From NCBI RefSeq assembly GCF_032854445.1, contig NC_088298.1, positions 19,985,295-20,049,294 on the forward strand: 64,000 bases of DNA. The letters are read 5' to 3'. This document shows positions 13,945 to 28,900 of this stretch, piece after piece. The DNA comes from Liolophura sinensis. Taxonomy: Eukaryota; Mollusca; Polyplacophora; Chitonida; Chitonidae. A program made the translations under genes and the position numbers. A model generated the notes under the pieces. The model was not told the DNA's origin and did no database searches. It saw nothing but the letters and a program-made list of their open reading frames with translations. Positions within the stretch are counted from its first letter, which is position 1, and each line of letters opens with the position of its first letter.

Positions 13945-16900
13945 ATATATGAAACTCATAGAAGATGATTACCATTGACATGTATACTTCTACATTTTAT
14001 TGATTTATTTTTGTGAATAGCCTTTACATTTCGAAAAAGCAGCCCCTCAGATTCGTCAGATCGTCAGATTTGATAGAAATTAAAATTTGGTAATAATTGA
14101 CGTATCACATAACCACAGGAGCCCCAAACAACTGACCTCTGACCTCTGTATCTGTTAGGGTACATGTAAACACAGGTTTTGGAAAAACTACTAACTAGTT
14201 TCTATTAGTGTATGTCACTATAATTTTTGGGGCTGCATTCAGTTATTTAACAACTTCCATATATAGGCTGTGCTAAAATTTCCTTTTAAAAGATGCCTTT
14301 TATAGCTTCATAAATAATTATTGAAATTAAAATATTAGATTATGTATATCAAATATGTATCTCAATGATCCCATTGAGTCATTTATGAGCTCAGTTAACT
14401 ACAGTTTCTGGTTCCTCTGGATAAGTGCAGGAATTTACCATGTTCAGGTAATGCTCAGATTATTTGACTTAAAGTGAATTTTTAATATATACCCTAATTC
14501 TTCAACCTTTTCACCTGCCTCTGTGATCAATGTTTCGAAACATTGTATGGAAAAGTGCCTTGGTGGTTGAAAAGATTTACAATGCATGTAGATTGTGTAA
14601 AATTCTATAGGCTTTTATATCTAAGGAGTCCAGATAAACGGAAGAAATTACTATGTTCATTGAATGCTTATTGGTGACTTTTATTTCTAGTTAATGTTGA
14701 TAAACTCTGGAACTTAATCTACAATGTTACATATTGAGCTTTGACAGTGTAGCTTTTACATCTGGTGACTGAGTAGCGCAATGACCCAGGAGCCTCCCAC
14801 CACTTTGAGTTCAAGTCCAGCTCATATTGACTTTCTCTCCAGCCCTACGTAGGAAGGTCTGCTACCAACCTGCGGATGGTCGTGGTTTTCCCCCCACCAT
14901 AATGCTGGCCACGGTAGTATAAGTGAAATATTGTTAAGTACGGCGTAATACACCCAATCAAATAAATAAATGAATATGCTTTTAGTGACTGTGTATAAAC
15001 GTTGTAATTTACTGTAAAATACTGGTGATAAATGTTAATGAGTTTTAATTGCCTTGATCTTGTAATGGCCAGTTCACTTTCATCCTTGGCGAGTGAAGAA
15101 GAAAGGATGGGAATTTACCATATTAATGTTAAATTCAGTTCACTGTTATTTCTACAGAGTGCATTAGAACACAAAAACACTTACCAGACATACTACATTT
15201 ACCCTAAACATTTACCCCCCAAAATGAATTTTTACAGGCAAGTAAATGTCAAAATGTATTACATTTGGTGTGAAACTTGAAATTATTCCAGATAGAACTC
15301 AAAACACATTTCTTTGATAAGTTGAACCCTCAGAATTGGACAAAATGAGTGATAATGTTATGGACAAAATTTTGGGTCATTTCATTCTGTGGCAGCCATG
15401 TTTAGTCTGTTGCCATGGTTATTTTCAGCCATATTGCTTTTCCTCCTCAAAATACCTTCATTAACGGGACATTGCTTTATTATCCACCTACCATGAACTT
15501 TGCAAACACCTTCCCCCCCTTTTTTTTTTTTGTACCACCATTGTATATTAGCCCAATTTAAACCGAGATAGTATTCAATTTGGGTAATTTAATACAGTAT
15601 AATTTGTGGAAATTAATGGCATTTTAAATTGTGTTCTTTTCTGGTCAGTTCTAGAGGGAAACATTAAATACAGTATCGATTGTAAACATCAGCTAGATTA
15701 TTGTATTGAGGATGAATAAGCTTTAGGTTGGTACTAAATCATAGCCCGGTTGTATAGAAATGTAGATTTTCAGACATCCAGGTTAGTATACTATAAACGA
15801 TAACATTATAAAACTGTTCTTCTGGACAATGTATGTTATTTACTGACGTTGCGGAGTAAGGTGTTAAGCAAAAAGAATTCCTATTTATATTGAAGTTACG
15901 TACAAAAACAAAGTGAACAGACCAGTATGTAAAAGTTTCATGGTGAACACAGTTCACGTTCATGGTTGAAGTATACAATGGGTCTATACAATTTAATACA
16001 ATGGGACAACAGGAGCTGGTATATAGTGACCAGATTTGAATATAATACAGTTTTACATGAGTGAACAAATTTTACCATGTTGAGGTACATTTTCACGAGC
16101 TAATTATCATTTTTTCAACACTGTGTCCGTGTGGTAGGTTAAATCTGAGTCCTCCATTGCAGTTGAGAGTGGGATTTTTAACCTTTACGAAAATGGCTTC
16201 CTTAACCTTTCTCTCAAACCAAAGAACCCCCATTGGTTTGAGAGAAGTACAAAATTGAAGACTTGGCTGAAAGTTAAATCTGGTAATAAGTCTTAAACTA
16301 GTTTAAAACAACCACGCCTAGAACATCAAAAATTCTAATCTTTGGTCTGGCTCCTTCAGTATTAGTGCGTTCAACATGTACATCTGTGTTAATATGTAGA
16401 ACAGAATATGTAGAGAACATTGCACAGTGAAGGTTGAATATCATAAATATTTTTCGAGTGAGAGGTGAAATTGATAACTCACAAGACAGGTCCTTTATCA
16501 TTTCCACCTTTCACAAGATATATATTTATGATATTCAACCTTCACTGTGCATTATTGTATTTATTACTTTATTAATTTGCCAAAGGCATGATTTGGAGTA
16601 GTTGAACAAGTGAAAGCAGTGTTCTTAGCTGTAGGCCTTCACAGACTTGTGTATATAGCGTGATGTTGCACATGAGGTCTTGTATGGCGCCATGTCTTTA
16701 TGCGTTACGTAAGAATGTTAAAGTTGACTGAACTTGTGTTACGACGTCATTCCGCTTAGCTTGGATTGGAACGTCAGAAAACAAAATGTTTCTGGGTGTG
16801 TGATAACGAAAGTGATCTGACTGAACTAGTCAGATATCACTTTTATCTGTGGAGGAAATCCTTTATTTCACCTTTATAGAATGTATAAAGAATAATATTC

Positions 16901-19900
16901 TATTTATCATATATCCCATCTGGTAAACTTTTTTACATGTTCATATCTTTAATCTGGTTCTCATTGCCCCACTATTTGTATATGTTCCAGTATTAATTGC
17001 ATATCCCTAAACACCCAGCTTGATTACCCCCATATACCCGGCTTTATAAACACCAAATACCCGGCTTTATTATTCACAAAAAAAAACGGGCTTTATTACC
17101 CTTAAATGCCTGACCATTACCACCAGATACCTGACCATTACCTCCAAATACCTGACCATTACCCCCAAACACCCCAAAATACCTGACCATTACCCCTTCA
17201 AATATCTGGCCATTAAGCTCATTTACCTTGCTTTATTGCCCCCATATACCTGACTTGATTACCCCCTAATACCTGACTTAAATACCTGGCTTCATTACCC
17301 CCAACTAACTGACTTTATTATGCTGAGATGCCTGGCTGTTATCCCCATGAACTTGACTTTACTACTCCCATATAGGCCTTCCTGACCTTATTAACCCCAG
17401 ATACCTGACTTTATTACTCCGAAATACCTGACATTATTACTCCAAAATACCTGACATTATTACGCCGAAATACCTGACATCATTACCCTCAAATATCTGA
17501 CGTCATTACTCCTAAATACCTAGATTTGTTACCCTACACTGTGTTGATTCTTTACACCAGTTTCACCCTGAATGCCTTCTTCATCTACCCCTCCCGCTCC
17601 CCCTACCCTCCCCTAATCTTCTATCTCCTATCTGGAACAGGTGTGGCACAAAGAACATCAATCGGCCTGCACAAAAAGCGCCTGCACCTTTATAACATTG
17701 CACATGTGGTGCGACTTACGTCACTGACAGCCTGCAACTTCCTGCAAACATTGGCTTTCAGCCCCTAGTGATAGACGGTTTAAAGTTAGCTGCATCTTAC
17801 CTCCACACCCTGATTACAGGCATACATGTATACACATCTGCAGTGTGTTGTGTAATGGCACTAGGAAGTTCCCCAAAGAAGTTTTAAAGTAGGCAAATGG
17901 CAAGTTGCCCAAAATTTCACACATACATGTATCATATATGATACATGTCACCATGTTTGTTTAACTGAGCTAAATCATCATCATCATCTTTGTTTTGGTA
18001 ATTTGACCAGAATCTAGGCATTCATGTTTTAACACTTAAATACCAGAAAGAGGAGTCTGGCAAAATCACTTCTGCAATTTTGGTGTTTATTTTGTAAACT
18101 ACATGTATACTAATTCCTCAACCTTTTCGCATACAAAAGAACAACTTCCAGCGCAATTTTTGCACCTTTTCAGTTTGATTTTGGAGACAAACTACATTGG
18201 TTGGATTGATCAATTTCAGAGCTTCACAAAAAGTATAGTTTTATCACTCTACACAGAATAATGCTTTTAGAATATGCTTGAATAAACACCTTGCTAGCAT
18301 GCGGAAAAGCTGAAGAATTAAAGTATATTATGATTCCGAAATTGCTTGATTGTTTGGCTATCAATCTTGCTGGGTTTCCATCATAATGCTGGCCACTGTC
18401 GTATAAGTGAAATATTCTTGAGTACGGCATAAGACACCAATCAAAAAGTAAATCAATAAATCACTCTTGCTGCATCTAATTACCATTAATTAGTAATGGC
18501 AGGCTTTTGAGAATCTTTATGGAAATAGTGCGATTTTAGACAGAGCCCATGATTTGGATTAATTTAGGTAAGAAAAAAACTCATCTAACTGTGAATCCTT
18601 GCAGGCTATTAATGCTATTCAGTATTAAAATGATAACTCGCAAGGGTGGTCACGTTTTGTTCAAAAGTTTTATAGGGCAATATCCAAGGGTTTGTAAGAA
18701 AAACAAGTGTATGTGAAGAGATCTGCCAGAAAGCTGCGGATGGTTGTGGGTTCCCGGTTTCCTCCTTCCATAAAGCTGGCTGCCATCATATAAGTAAAAT
18801 ATTTTGTAGTACGGCATAAAACACAAATGAAATAAATAGATAAATAAAGTAACAGAAACAAGATGGTGCACCAAGTTGTCTTGATCCTTGTTAATAGAGG
18901 AATTTTGTATTTCAGCTCTATTGAACTACCTGTGACATGTTTAAAAATGTTTATGAGAACATCTACTTCATAGTACAGTAACATAAGCATCTGAAAAAAG
19001 TTGAACAAGTTCTGTTTGGAGTAGATGAGTCATAGAAAAATTGTGGATCTGATCATTCGTGACTTCCTGAAGCAAACAAGGTCATTTGCACTTCTGGAAC
19101 ATGGTGAGATAGGTGATCGATTGGTAAATTAATATCAACAAAAGCTTCCTTGTCTCCTATGACAAATCACAATATACAGTAGGATTTTTTTTCCCCTTCA
19201 GGCCACACTAATTTAAATTGTTCTTTCATGGGCATTATAAATTTGCTATTTTCAATGTTGACCGGGGGTAGAAATGTAAGACTTGAAAAAATTAGTGGAA
19301 ATATGGACTGTCCCAGTATTTTTTTTTTCTGTTGAAGATGTTTTTGCTTGATGAGAAAGCCTTGAAAACAGAATTTACATAAAAACCTCAAGATGGGATA
19401 AAATAGAGGAGGGAATTTCTGTTCTGTTGTATACCTGTGCCATTTCTCTCTGGGAAGAGTACACCTGTGTGTTACTTGAGCCCTTGCCCCAAGCAGTCCC
19501 ATGGGAATCTGGCTTCAGTATACCTTCATGTACCTGTATGATAGAGAACAGAGTCTGAGTGATTCAGTCAGAGCACTCTGGAACCAGCCGCAGGTTCTCA
19601 GAGATAGAAAATAAAATTTAAACGTATATATTGTGGGTAAATGACGAAAAATTTCACCCAACAAAGTCCACTTTTAGAGGCAAACAAATGCCATGAAATG
19701 TTACTGTTGGTGCTTAAAGTTGCATTTTTCCAATAGGGTATCATCCTGCTTTCCAAACAAAGTTCAGAACGATGTTCTATGATTATTGAACTTTCTTAAT
19801 CAAGTAACAGCCGTACGTGGGAAGGCCTGTCAGCAACCCTGCGGGTGGTCATGTGTTTCCCCCACCGTAATGCTGGTCGCTGTTGTATAAGTGAAATATT

Positions 19901-22900
19901 CTTGAGTACGGCGTAAAACACCAATCAGATAAATAAATAAATGACAGTTAGTTGACTTAATGACAGCAAGTTTCCCCCATAAATTTTAATTTCCCAATTA
20001 AAGCTGCACAGTTTGCTTGATTATCAAATAAATAAATAATCAAGCAAACTGTGCAGCTTTAATAGGTGAAGGCACTTAGTACATTGTGAAGTGCCATAAT
20101 GTTTAACAGGATGTGTACAAAGCAGTGTTTCTTATGTATTTATTGGATTGTTTAAAACCATGCTAACAAATTGTTCATGCATATGGTACCTTTCACATTT
20201 CAGTTTTATTGGTGAAGTTGGAGCAAGGTTTAAGGTTGCTTTAGCGCTAGAGCTTGCCTTGTATGGCAGATAAAATAAGGTGCAGGCAGTTTCCGCTACG
20301 TCAGCTTTTTTTTTTTCAGTTGTGGTTTAATTGAGTAGGAATATCAAAAGATGACACAATGACAAACAGGTTACACCAGATAAGCATGCAAGGTCAAGGA
20401 GACTTAGACACAAAATACACTTCAGAGCCTGCGACACCCTCAAATGGAAATAAAACTCAAACACACAATGTATGTACAGCTACAGGTGCTTGAATTATTA
20501 ATTTCAAGGCTTTTCAGTTTCTGAACTTTTTCAGTTGAAGTGTCGTCGTTTTGAGTTAGAACGAAATAAGGCACCACAATGGTGAACAGGATACTCAATA
20601 TGAAGCAAGGCCTGGATATTACCTGGAAGCACACTTCAGAGCCAGTAATTGTCCCAAGTGGAAATTAAAATTAAAACGGACATTGAACTTCACCATCAGA
20701 CAAAATCAACAGGATGCTCAAATGTGAAACAAAGTCAAAGTGACCCAGAAGCAAAAGTCCACTTTATATCCATCATTTATCTTAAATGCACAATAAAATT
20801 AGAACAGACATTTGTAGATGCAGGTAGACGTTTCATAATGTATATTTAATTACTTTCTGTTTTTTCATGCTGTAAAGTTTTTTCAGTTGAAGCATGGATA
20901 TCTAGGTTAAATCCTCGCCAGTCGTACATGAAAAGGTCTGTCGGCAACCTGCGGATGGTTGTGAGTTTCCCTCGGGCTCTACCCAGTTTCCTCCCACCAT
21001 ACTGCTGGCCATGCACTGTTGTTTAAGTGAAATATTTTTGAGTACGGCATACAACACCAATCAAATAAATAAGTAAATAAATATCTAGATTAGAATACAA
21101 TAAAGGTGACATGACTGTGAACAGGTGAACAAATGGGCTGCAAAATTTAAATGGGCATTTAGTTACAGGTACATGTAGGTTTAATTACTTTAGCTTTGCG
21201 TTGTGGCAAACTTTTCAGTTGATGTGTCGCTGCCTGAGATAAAGTGAAATAAAATGACTAGATGATGAACAAGATCCTCTGTTTGAATAAAGTGTAAAGT
21301 CTATGTGATGCAGGAAGTGAGGTTCTCAAAGACACTTGTTTTAATATTCAATCTTGGACATTTGTTAAGATTTGCATACATATAGATCCTTAATTGCTAT
21401 GGAGGAATTTATGGCCAAAATAAAATTCATATACAGAAAATCCAGTACGTAGATTCACTGAAAAGTTTTACCCTGAGAAACAAAATCTTCATTTTTTGAC
21501 TCAGTGTTTCACCACTGATGATAAGGGCAAAGTAAAAGGCTGAAATGTTGAGACAAATGATGGTTTTGTGTTTTTATACGCCCCCGCCATTAGGCGAAGG
21601 GTATTATGTTATAGTGATTTTGTCCGTCTGTTCGGGCTATGTCTCCAGTTGTTTTCCACAAAGATTTTAATTATTGGTGGATACATACATACACAGATGA
21701 CGATGTGTCTTTACTCACATTTGTCCATTTCCTTGTTGTCATGGTAACCAGATAGCCATTTTCCATATACACCATATATGAATAGAAATGATTTCTTGTC
21801 CGGGCTACAGCTCCAACTGTTTTCCGCATTAAGTTTTCATTTTTGGTGGACACATTTGTCCAATTGCCGGGTTGTCATGGTAACCACATTTCTGTCATCA
21901 ACACCCATGAAGTCCCCTTAAGGGTTAACCTCACCACAGTGCTTCTTTTTGTAGATTTCAAACAAATTCATTTGTTGGGGTGTATGTTGTGTTCACCAGA
22001 ACTTTTGTTCGAAGTTGTACCACTTGTGTTAATACACAAAATATACTTAGGGACAGGTAATGAAATTCTTGTGTACTAGTAAAGCTGCTGCGCTGTGTCC
22101 GCAGCCCTTGTTTATGTACATGGATCTTAGCTTTTTGGGAACTAACTTACCCTAATTTCTCAACCTTTTCGCATGTGAAAGAGCAACTTTTAAGTGCAAT
22201 TTATGAACATTTTTGATTTGATTTTGGAGACAAAACTACATAGGTATACCATAGGTATAATTTTGCCAGTCGACACAGAATAATGCACTCAGAATATGCT
22301 TGAATAAACACTTGGCAAACATATGAAAAGGTTGAAGAATTACAGTATAGGTACCAAAATTAAAGTGTCACTTTGAACATGGAGTATGCTTTGTGAGATC
22401 TCTTAGTACAGCCAGTGGATCACCTTGTGCTTTGCTGAAGTGTTTACTGATGGATCAGATAAGATCTCCTCGTAGTTGACTGACCAAAGTAATCGCATGC
22501 ACTCATCCTTTCTGGTGCCTCTCAACCGTAAAGAGGTGCTAAGCGATTTGATCGGAAAGCACATTTGTGTCGCTAACAGCTTCCCAATGGTATCTGCTGC
22601 TGTGAGCGCTCAATCTGATTTGCCCTGCTCCCAAGCACCAGTCATCTTCTAGCTGTGGTTTTAAGACCTTGACTTAGTGGACGTAGTGTAGATCGAGTTT
22701 TACACCATTGTGAAGAATTGGCTTAGGGGTCTCACTTTTCTTACTGGATACACGCATCAGGCCAAATGTAATTGTCAGGAACGCTGAGGTGCGTCTTGTA
22801 CCTTAGCTGTAAAGCGTGAAAGATGAAATGAGAGTTTGAATGGCATTAGTCCAACTAAATCTCTTGTTTTGTAGCTGTATTTAAACATTGATCTCCTGTT

Positions 22901-25900
22901 TGATTTGGAATGGAGATCACTTACCTACTTAATACTGTGGATAATTTTGGGAGATTTTTGCTGACTTTGTGTGTATATGTAGCATGTGGAATACTGTTAG
23001 TCTGTGTATAAAAGATGAAGCACATTACACATCAGGGTATAACATACATGTGTATGAAATACAATGAAATGAAATTCTATCAAGGTTTCTAAGTTACATG
23101 TACCTAGTTCCTCAACCTTTTCGCATATAAAGCAGCAACTTTCAGTGCAATTTATGCACATTTACAATTAGATTTTGGGGACAAAACTACGATCGCTGGA
23201 TTGGCCTTGTGTGATCATACACCCACTCCTACCAATTTAGGGTCCAAGTGGGTTGACTTCAAAGTCGTTAAAGTTGGGAAAATTCTCATGTTTGGTGTAA
23301 AAACCCTAGTATATATATATGTATATGTGCATACACTCAACGCATCCATGTCCAAGTGATTGATAATTAAAGCAAAGAAGAATACATCAAGAAGTTGTTA
23401 ATCGGAATACTGTAAATCTTCAACCTTTTGAACCACTAAATCACTTTTTTCATTGAATATTATGCATACAATTCTTATGAAAATCATGCTAAAAATGATT
23501 TGTTTGTGCAAACTTCAAAAAAACTATGCCAATTATTTATCTATACCCCGTAGTTCTCTCAGAATATTTTAAAACTATGTTGGTAACAGAGGCTGCTGAA
23601 AAGATTGAAGAATTGGGGTAATCAAAATTATTTATTGAAAACATGTTAAACAAGAATACATCAAAAAATTGTCAAAGTAATTTAGAAATTATTACTCAAA
23701 ATCATCAAGAAGAGATCAAACACACTTTCGTGTAAGCATTTCTCTGAAACATTTCCCTGGATACAGAGAACGAGGTTTAATTCCTAAACTCTGGGGCCGA
23801 TTCCTTGAAACCATTTCTGACTTAAATTTGAAATGCAATCTTGAAATTGAAATTTTGTTGTCTTAATCATTGTTATCTTAGGACAAACGTATGACCCTGG
23901 AGCCTCAATGCAGTCATTGTGAGTTCAAGTCCAGCTCTTGCTGGCTTCCTCTCCAGCAAGATATGGCAGCAACCTGCGGATGGTCGTGGGTTTCCCCGGA
24001 TGTCTGCCCAGTCTCCTCCCACCCAAATGCTGGCTGCCGTCGTATAATATTCCTGAATACGGTGTAAAACACCAATCAAATAAATAAATAAATAGGACAG
24101 GCTTGTCTAAATTTCAACTTCCAGTACCAAAAACTAAGCATCATAAAGAGTTTTGTAAATTATGTCTTATTTTGAAACAGTATTGTAGAATCTGCCCCAG
24201 TAGATGGTGTATATTGTCCATTACATGTTTTTTTTGATACACACATTATATGTGTAATAATGTTCACATACACATGAATATAAAAAGGCTAAGAGCAGCG
24301 TCAACAGACTTTCAGTTTTTATGTCCACATGTGCTGATGTCATCTTGACATTGTTTATTGAGAGTATGGGGTGTTCTGTGTTCTTCTAACCTACGGCATG
24401 AGCTAAGGTTACAGTATGCTGTCTATGCCGAGACTGTGTAATTACATACTCTCTATAAATACATATGTACACACGGGCTGTTTTATGTCAGGAGAAACAG
24501 GGTGTGTTAGTGAAGGCTCTGGCATTTTTATATCCCCTGTAGTATAACACTTATCCTGGTTAAGAGTTCAAGTCCCAGAACCATCAATTGTTTTGCATTA
24601 TTTAAAAATAAGGTGGTCAGACTATGGTGATTGGGGCCTTTGAGAAATAATAACGCGTTGTTAATTAGCTCTATTGGACCAGTCACACACACAAGGCTTT
24701 CTAGTATTTTTGAATGTTTCCATATTTAGCTTAAAAAAAAAAAGTAGGAGCAAGCTCTTTATAACATATACCATTGAATACCATTGTATTCATCAACTTC
24801 AGCTGGTGAACCACCCTGGATTTATCCAAACCGTTTGCTAAAATGTATAATGTCTCTGACCAGAAACATCTCTGTAATACATCATAAGCATTCATTTCTC
24901 TGTGGAAATGCTATTTATTCATGTTCGTGTTGCTTTTTCTTTTCAGTCAAGAAGTACTTGCGAAACATCTCCTTAATAAGTCATTAGCATTCATTTCTCA
25001 CTGAAAATGCTAACTATTATCATTCTTGTTTCTTTTTTTTTTGTTTTTCAGTCAAGAAGTACAAACAGGTTAAACGTCACCACTCGACGGGTGACATGTT
25101 ATCAGGGGAGCTGGATTTAGAGGACAACCCCACCCCCATCACCCTCTCGCAGAGGCCTAAGTCCGAAGGTCACGCCTACAACAGGTTCTCCCCCAAGAGG
25201 ACGACCAGTTTTATGGTAAGTCAAAGGTTAATGTCTGCTGTGGATCAATAAAAGACTTTAAAGCCAAAGAAAACTTAATACATGTGTATTTAATGGTCAT
25301 CTGATAGATAAGGTGGTTTGTACCTATTTTGATATTTGAATTTTTTGAATTTTTTTTTAAGAAATAAACTTTTTTATTTGTAATCTATGGTGGTTGCTGT
25401 TAATATAGGTTAAAATCCATCAGATAAGATTTATTTTCCAACCATTGCTAAGCATTTTTTCTTGGCATAGCCCTTTTCTGTCATTTATTGCATTTTATAC
25501 AGTCAACTTTGATAATAAAAAACGAATTTTGAAATGTTCAGATTACTTTTTATGTCCACACATTACAGATTATATTATGGTATAGAGTACCCTGTCTGTC
25601 TATTTGTCTGTCTTTCTGTCTGTCTGCCTGTCTCTGTGTAAACTGCTTGATGTTACCTAGCAATTGTTACAGAATTGTTTAACTTAGAAGTTGTTCACTT
25701 TTATCTCTGGTACCAGGGCCGAAGCTTACTGAATGCAACTCGCAGCAGCTTTTTACGATCTATTGGCTTGTCATTTGAAGAATTGCTTCACTTGTAATAA
25801 GAGTGTGAAATTGGATGCTTTTATGTATTTCACTCATCCATATGAAGCTTGATGACATAGTCTTGTTATTCACTGCCATGATAGGTGTATCTTATGCATA

Positions 25901-28900
25901 GATTTAGCACCGCTTTGTTGGGCTAATGGTTGGAGCGTCTGCCTTGAAGTTGGGAGACCCGCGTCAAACCCCATTTCAGGTCATATCAAAGGCTTTAAAA
26001 ATGGTACTTGTTGCTGCCTCGCTTGGCGCTCAGCACTTAGAGATTAAAGTACATGGAAACAGGACTGGTTGGGCCAGTGTCAGTTGAATGAGACTGGGTG
26101 GGGTATCATGTGTGTGGCATGATAGTTCAGTCACAGCAGCTCTGTTACAAAGAATCACAGTGTATCTACACACACCTAATAACTCTTCCTCATCATATAA
26201 CTGAAAAGTTGTAAAGTACGACATTAAATCCCAAACATTCATTCATTCATCCATTCATTCATTCAGCCAAAAAATTTGAAATCGTGCCGTCTCATTTCCA
26301 GTTTTCTCCTATTTTACCTATCTCTCCAATGTTAATTTTGTGAGAAAAGGGCATTTCAAAGACACTCACAGACACCCCGCTGGCCCACCCTGTGATCTTA
26401 TGGTCCCAGAACTGTTGTTTGTTTTTTATTGTTCGTTTCAAGTTTAGGTTGCTTTCTAGATTTTTTATCTGGTCATTCTCCTTTCTGTTTGTAGGGTAGT
26501 TCACCGTTTGGCAAAGCTGAATCCTATCAGAAACTTGAGCAGCTTGGAGAAGGATCCTACGCCACTGTCTTCAAGGGGCTGAGCAGGTAAGGCTGTGACA
26601 AAAGTGGGAGGGGAGAAGCTAAGAGAGAGCCTTGGGTGTGGGGAGGGGCAGACATATGAATGACCAGAAAGTCTTAAAAAACAGGAAAATCATAAAAAAA
26701 AACATGTAGATCAGATAAAATAAAAGTATGGATATTTGATTTTTTTTCTTAGTGTTAAAATAAAGTTGTTGTATCCCAATGGTGTGATTTAATAGTGTTC
26801 ATATATGAGGGGGCATTTGGAGCTAGTACAATAATATGATGGTACATCTGCATTGAACTGGTGTACAAATGAATAAATCAAATAACATTATATGCTACTG
26901 TACATGCAACTATGGAAGAAAACATGAATCCCTTTTCTCCTATTATAATTCTTATTATTATTAAAATATTATAATGTCCAAAAGTGCAAACCATAGCTAT
27001 AGCTAATGGTATGAAAACATGTGAAGAGTATCAAGTGTGCTCATAAAACATGCCTTACACACGCACTGCAACCTCACAGAAGAAAACCATGCGTTCTACT
27101 GTTGTTTGGACACCCTGCGTAGCTCGTCATCGAGTCTCTCATTGTTTGCATAAATTCCACTGATAAAAGTGCTTAAGCAGTTGAAATATTACACTATTAA
27201 AAAAAAGACATATTTTAATTAAATATGAGCAAATATGGTAGCATTTCGACCCGTTTATTTCGGCATCATAAATAATCTTAATCATGCATGTTATTGAAGG
27301 TCAGCACAATAAAGCCCTAAATTTGATCATGGACATTATGCACGTTTTGTATAAAACTGGAAGTTTATGTGATCCCCACAGGTTTTTGGATGATTTCTGT
27401 GAACATGTGTCCTTCCTTGAGTAATATATGTTAGTTTTATCAAATCTTATAAAGGATGCTTTTAAATTGCCTCTAAAGCTATTCTTTACTTGTCAGATTT
27501 GTTGAGGATTTCAGGTAGTTCTTCAAGCTTTACACATGTTTCCAAGATGTATATCCAAGCTTATTCTGGGGGCATTATTCTGTGTTGGCTGATAAAATCA
27601 TACTTTCTGTGAAGCTCGGGAATTGGCCAATCCACTCAGTGTTGTTTTGTCTCCAAAAATAAAGTTTAAAAAATGTGAATAAATTGCACTGAAAGTTGCT
27701 CTTTCAGTTGCGCAAAAGGTTGAGGAATTAGGGTAGTGATGACCTGGTACCTCATGCTGCCTCCATGTTCTGGCTATTCCATTGTTATAAGATCATAACC
27801 CCATTCTTTGGGCATACACTTTCACAGCCTCATTTCCTATTCTGCAAAGTCGGCAATAAAGTCATTTCCAATCTCATTTAGTCAGCGGAGAAAAGATTTA
27901 ATATCGTGATCAATAAAGGGGCTTATAACGAATCAGAAATCAATTTGGCAGTGTAGGATTATTGTCTTTAAGGACACTGATAATGGGAGATAAATGTCCT
28001 GGCTCATTACTCTGTAATAAAATTTTACGGCGTGAAATGACTCCCTAACAAAATTTATTATAGTTTCAAAGCCAGAGAGTGGAGGAATGCAAGGGAAGTA
28101 AATCTTGTGCTACTTAAGCCGGGCTGAGAGAGAGGCTGAGAGACAGTTGATTTATATATAGTTTAGGGTTGGGATTTTAATACCTTCATGTTCTGGAATA
28201 ATTCACACTTAAGCTACATCAATTTATGCTTTTATTTTATGCACATAGTGAATCTTTTTCCTGTTGAAGGTATAAAACTAAACCTAACAAATCATCTAAT
28301 TTAAGGGAAATGTGAACTGCCTCAGCAATTTTTACTAGTGAAGTCCTATTTACTTGATTAGAACACAGGAAATGATGAAAATATTTGTCAGACAGAATAG
28401 AAAGGTGAATTTTCAATTTTATTTCTATTTAAGTTTGGGATTTTTTAGTGTCTGCTCACTTGAAAAAAAAAATAGAATTGGTGTCACTCTAATGACCTAA
28501 AATTTCAGCCAAAAGGTTGCATTTTTTAGAGGCAAATAAATGTCATCAAATTAAGAAATAATGCCTAACGTCAATGCGGTCGCTGTGAGTTCAAATCCAG
28601 CTCATGGTGGCTTGCTCTCCAGCCATACGTGAGAAGGTTTTCCAGTTACCTGCGGATGGTTGTGGATTTCCCCCATGCTCTGCCTGGTTCCCTCCCACCG
28701 TAATGTTGGCTGCGGCCGTATAAGTAAAATATTCTTTAGTATGGTGTAAAACACCAAAGAGATAAATACATATTTGTAGAATGTTGCAGCTGTAATGGGA
28801 ATTTACACTTGTTGTGTCCCATCATTTATTATTTCAGTTTAACCCATCAGACGGTAGCTCTGAAGGAGATTCAGCTTAAGGAGGAGGAAGGGGCTCCATT

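Noticed and set aside
17641-17768. Possible extra kinase exon after a strong pyrimidine tract and ag at 17640
   Set aside because: The frame ([20 protein letters not shown] onward) ends in a stop, has no donor that fits, and lies beside a pyrimidine-rich minisatellite that explains the tract.
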